Position numbers and translations under genes: made by a program. This document shows positions 12,543 to 13,538 of a stretch of 13,538 nucleotides of DNA, piece by piece (positions within the stretch are counted from its first letter, which is position 1; each line of letters starts with the position of its first letter). Location: contig CAZYTO010000156.1 in the NCBI GenBank assembly GCA_964650405.1, forward strand, positions 1 to 13,538, written 5' to 3'. The notes below the pieces were generated by a model. That model had not been told where the DNA came from. It saw nothing but the letters and a program-made list of their open reading frames with translations, and made no database searches. This DNA is from CAZYTO01 sp964650405. GTDB lineage: Bacteria; Acidobacteriota; Thermoanaerobaculia; Gp7-AA8.

Positions 12543-13538
12543 ATGCACTCTCTGATCCTCGCAGCGCTCCTTCTGGCGGATGCTCCGGCCAAACCGACGC
12601 TCACGTCGGGTGCGGTGGCGCGCATGGTGCTGACCGCTGACGATCCGTCGCCGGCATTGCAGTCCTCGGATGCGCTGGCGCGCGCGGCTGCGGCCCGCGT
12701 GGCGGCGGTGCGCGACGTCAAAGCCTCCCTTCCTGCGTTGCGTGCGGCGTTCGACGGGGAAAGCGATCCGGTCGCGCGGCGCGAGGAGCTCCGCGCGCTC
12801 GTGCTGCTTGGCGACGAGTCCGACGTCGACCGCGCGCTGGCCGCCGCGAAGAACGATCGTTCGCTGATGGTCGCCCTCACCGACGCCGTGGCCCGGCGCG
12901 ACGATGCCCTGGACCTTTTCGACCACAAGCTGCACCCGGCGGGCGTGAACCTGTCGGAGTGGTTCCTCAAGCAGACGCTCTGGCAGCGGGCGGGACTCCT
13001 GGGCGTGACCGGCTCCCGCTTCGTGGGACGCAGCGACGGTGCCGCCTGGGGAGACCTGCTGGCCGCCGTTCACAACGGCAAAGCGCTCATGATTCCCGGC
13101 ATCGTCGCGGCGTCGCTCAACGCCACCTCGGAGGAGATGCGGACACGCTCGGTCTGGTATCTCGTTCACTCATTCGCTCCGGATCCATCGAAGATCGATT
13201 CGATCCTCCGCGATACGCTCGCGACTCCGCGGGAGGAGCCCAGTCTCCGCGAGGCGTTCGGCCGCGAGCTCCTCCGGCGCATGCTCGGCGGCGAGCGCAA
13301 AGGCGACCCGCGCTACACGTCCTGGCTCCAGACGAACGAAGCGGACGACGTCCTCCGTTCCGAGGAAGCAGTCTTTCAGTACTTTACCGACGACGAGTTC
13401 CTGACCCGGAAGAACCACTGCGGTCTGTCGGAATACGAGTGCAGGATGCCTGCGAAGCCGGGCGGCAGGTCGGTCGGCACGCGGCCTGTCTCGCCCGCAC
13501 CGTACACGCTGCCCGAGGTTCTCCCGCCCGGCCTCACC
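12543..13538 (+). CDS. Secreted helical-repeat protein, paralogue B (3' end outside window)
   Basis: 332 codons open to the window edge. ATG 12543 begins a short signal peptide MHSLILAALLLADA. The body is Ala/Leu/Arg-rich with HEAT-like helix pairs and aligns with paralogue A at several blocks: SSDALARAAAARVAAVRD, EELRALVLLGDESDVDRA and EAFGRELLRRMLGG. The last residues are LPEVLPPGLT, matching the place where paralogue A shifts frame into its TonB_C-like tail, so a tail of roughly 190 residues is expected beyond the window. A low-complexity linker with two Cys (NHCGLSEYECRMP) precedes it. A 59-nt gap with a tandem octamer separates it from paralogue A; no Shine-Dalgarno is evident. The two genes most likely arose by tandem duplication and then diverged. 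Function unknown. Confidence 0.85.
   Translation, partial: MHSLILAALLLADAPAKPTLTSGAVARMVLTADDPSPALQSSDALARAAAARVAAVRDVKASLPALRAAFDGESDPVARREELRALVLLGDESDVDRALAAAKNDRSLMVALTDAVARRDDALDLFDHKLHPAGVNLSEWFLKQTLWQRAGLLGVTGSRFVGRSDGAAWGDLLAAVHNGKALMIPGIVAASLNATSEEMRTRSVWYLVHSFAPDPSKIDSILRDTLATPREEPSLREAFGRELLRRMLGGERKGDPRYTSWLQTNEADDVLRSEEAVFQYFTDDEFLTRKNHCGLSEYECRMPAKPGGRSVGTRPVSPAPYTLPEVLPPGLT

Noticed and set aside
1..13538. tRNA or rRNA genes
   Set aside because: No cloverleaf with a GTTCRANNC arm and CCA-type end, and no rRNA sequence, was seen on either strand.

Overview
The window is very GC-rich. Its gene content is membrane and cytosolic Ser/Thr kinases carrying zinc ribbons, a sulfatase-fold/TPR fusion, secreted repeat proteins and TonB_C-like domains. 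That combination fits a soil-type bacterium of the Acidobacteriota (possibly a Thermoanaerobaculia-like lineage). The taxonomic guess is inference from gene style only; there is no rRNA or marker gene here.

Layout. 1-866 (minus): N-terminal two thirds of an FAD/NAD-dependent disulfide oxidoreductase, cut by the window edge. 952-1344 (minus): YjbQ/UPF0047 protein. 1451-3097 (plus): zinc-ribbon Ser/Thr kinase with one membrane span and a PEGA-like outer domain. 3097-4617 (plus): exported TPR protein whose start overlaps the kinase stop. 4849-6684 (plus): large cytosolic fusion of response-regulator receiver, GAF-like region, zinc-binding knuckle and Ser/Thr kinase. 6849-9026 (minus, convergent): membrane-anchored alkaline-phosphatase/sulfatase-fold enzyme with seven TPRs. 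9297-10466 (plus, divergent): secreted protein with a C-terminal LPTM/transmembrane/RR tail resembling the IPTL-CTERM sorting signal, followed by a clear hairpin terminator. 10937-12483 and 12543-13538 (plus): two tandem paralogues of a secreted helical-repeat protein. The first carries a C-terminal TonB_C-like region now split off by a one-base frameshift in a C6 run; the second runs off the window.

The signalling part of the window is coherent. Two kinases of different architecture flank an exported TPR protein, which suggests a sensing or phosphorylation module at the envelope. No direct substrate can be read from the sequence.

The most striking non-coding feature is that seven of the eight gene junctions (all but the divergent promoter region 9027-9296) carry an array of a short (7-9 bp) tandem unit. 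In six of them the array is inverted on itself to make a long stem-loop. The unit differs between groups of junctions (AGTGCYG, AAGGCTGA, GGGTTRCG, CGCGGAGAT, AGCGATTA) while the architecture is the same. Several of these hairpins lie directly against start codons where no Shine-Dalgarno sequence is visible, and one sits inside the predicted 5' coding region of the TPR gene. This recurring 'same shape, different sequence' pattern is the best candidate here for something undescribed.
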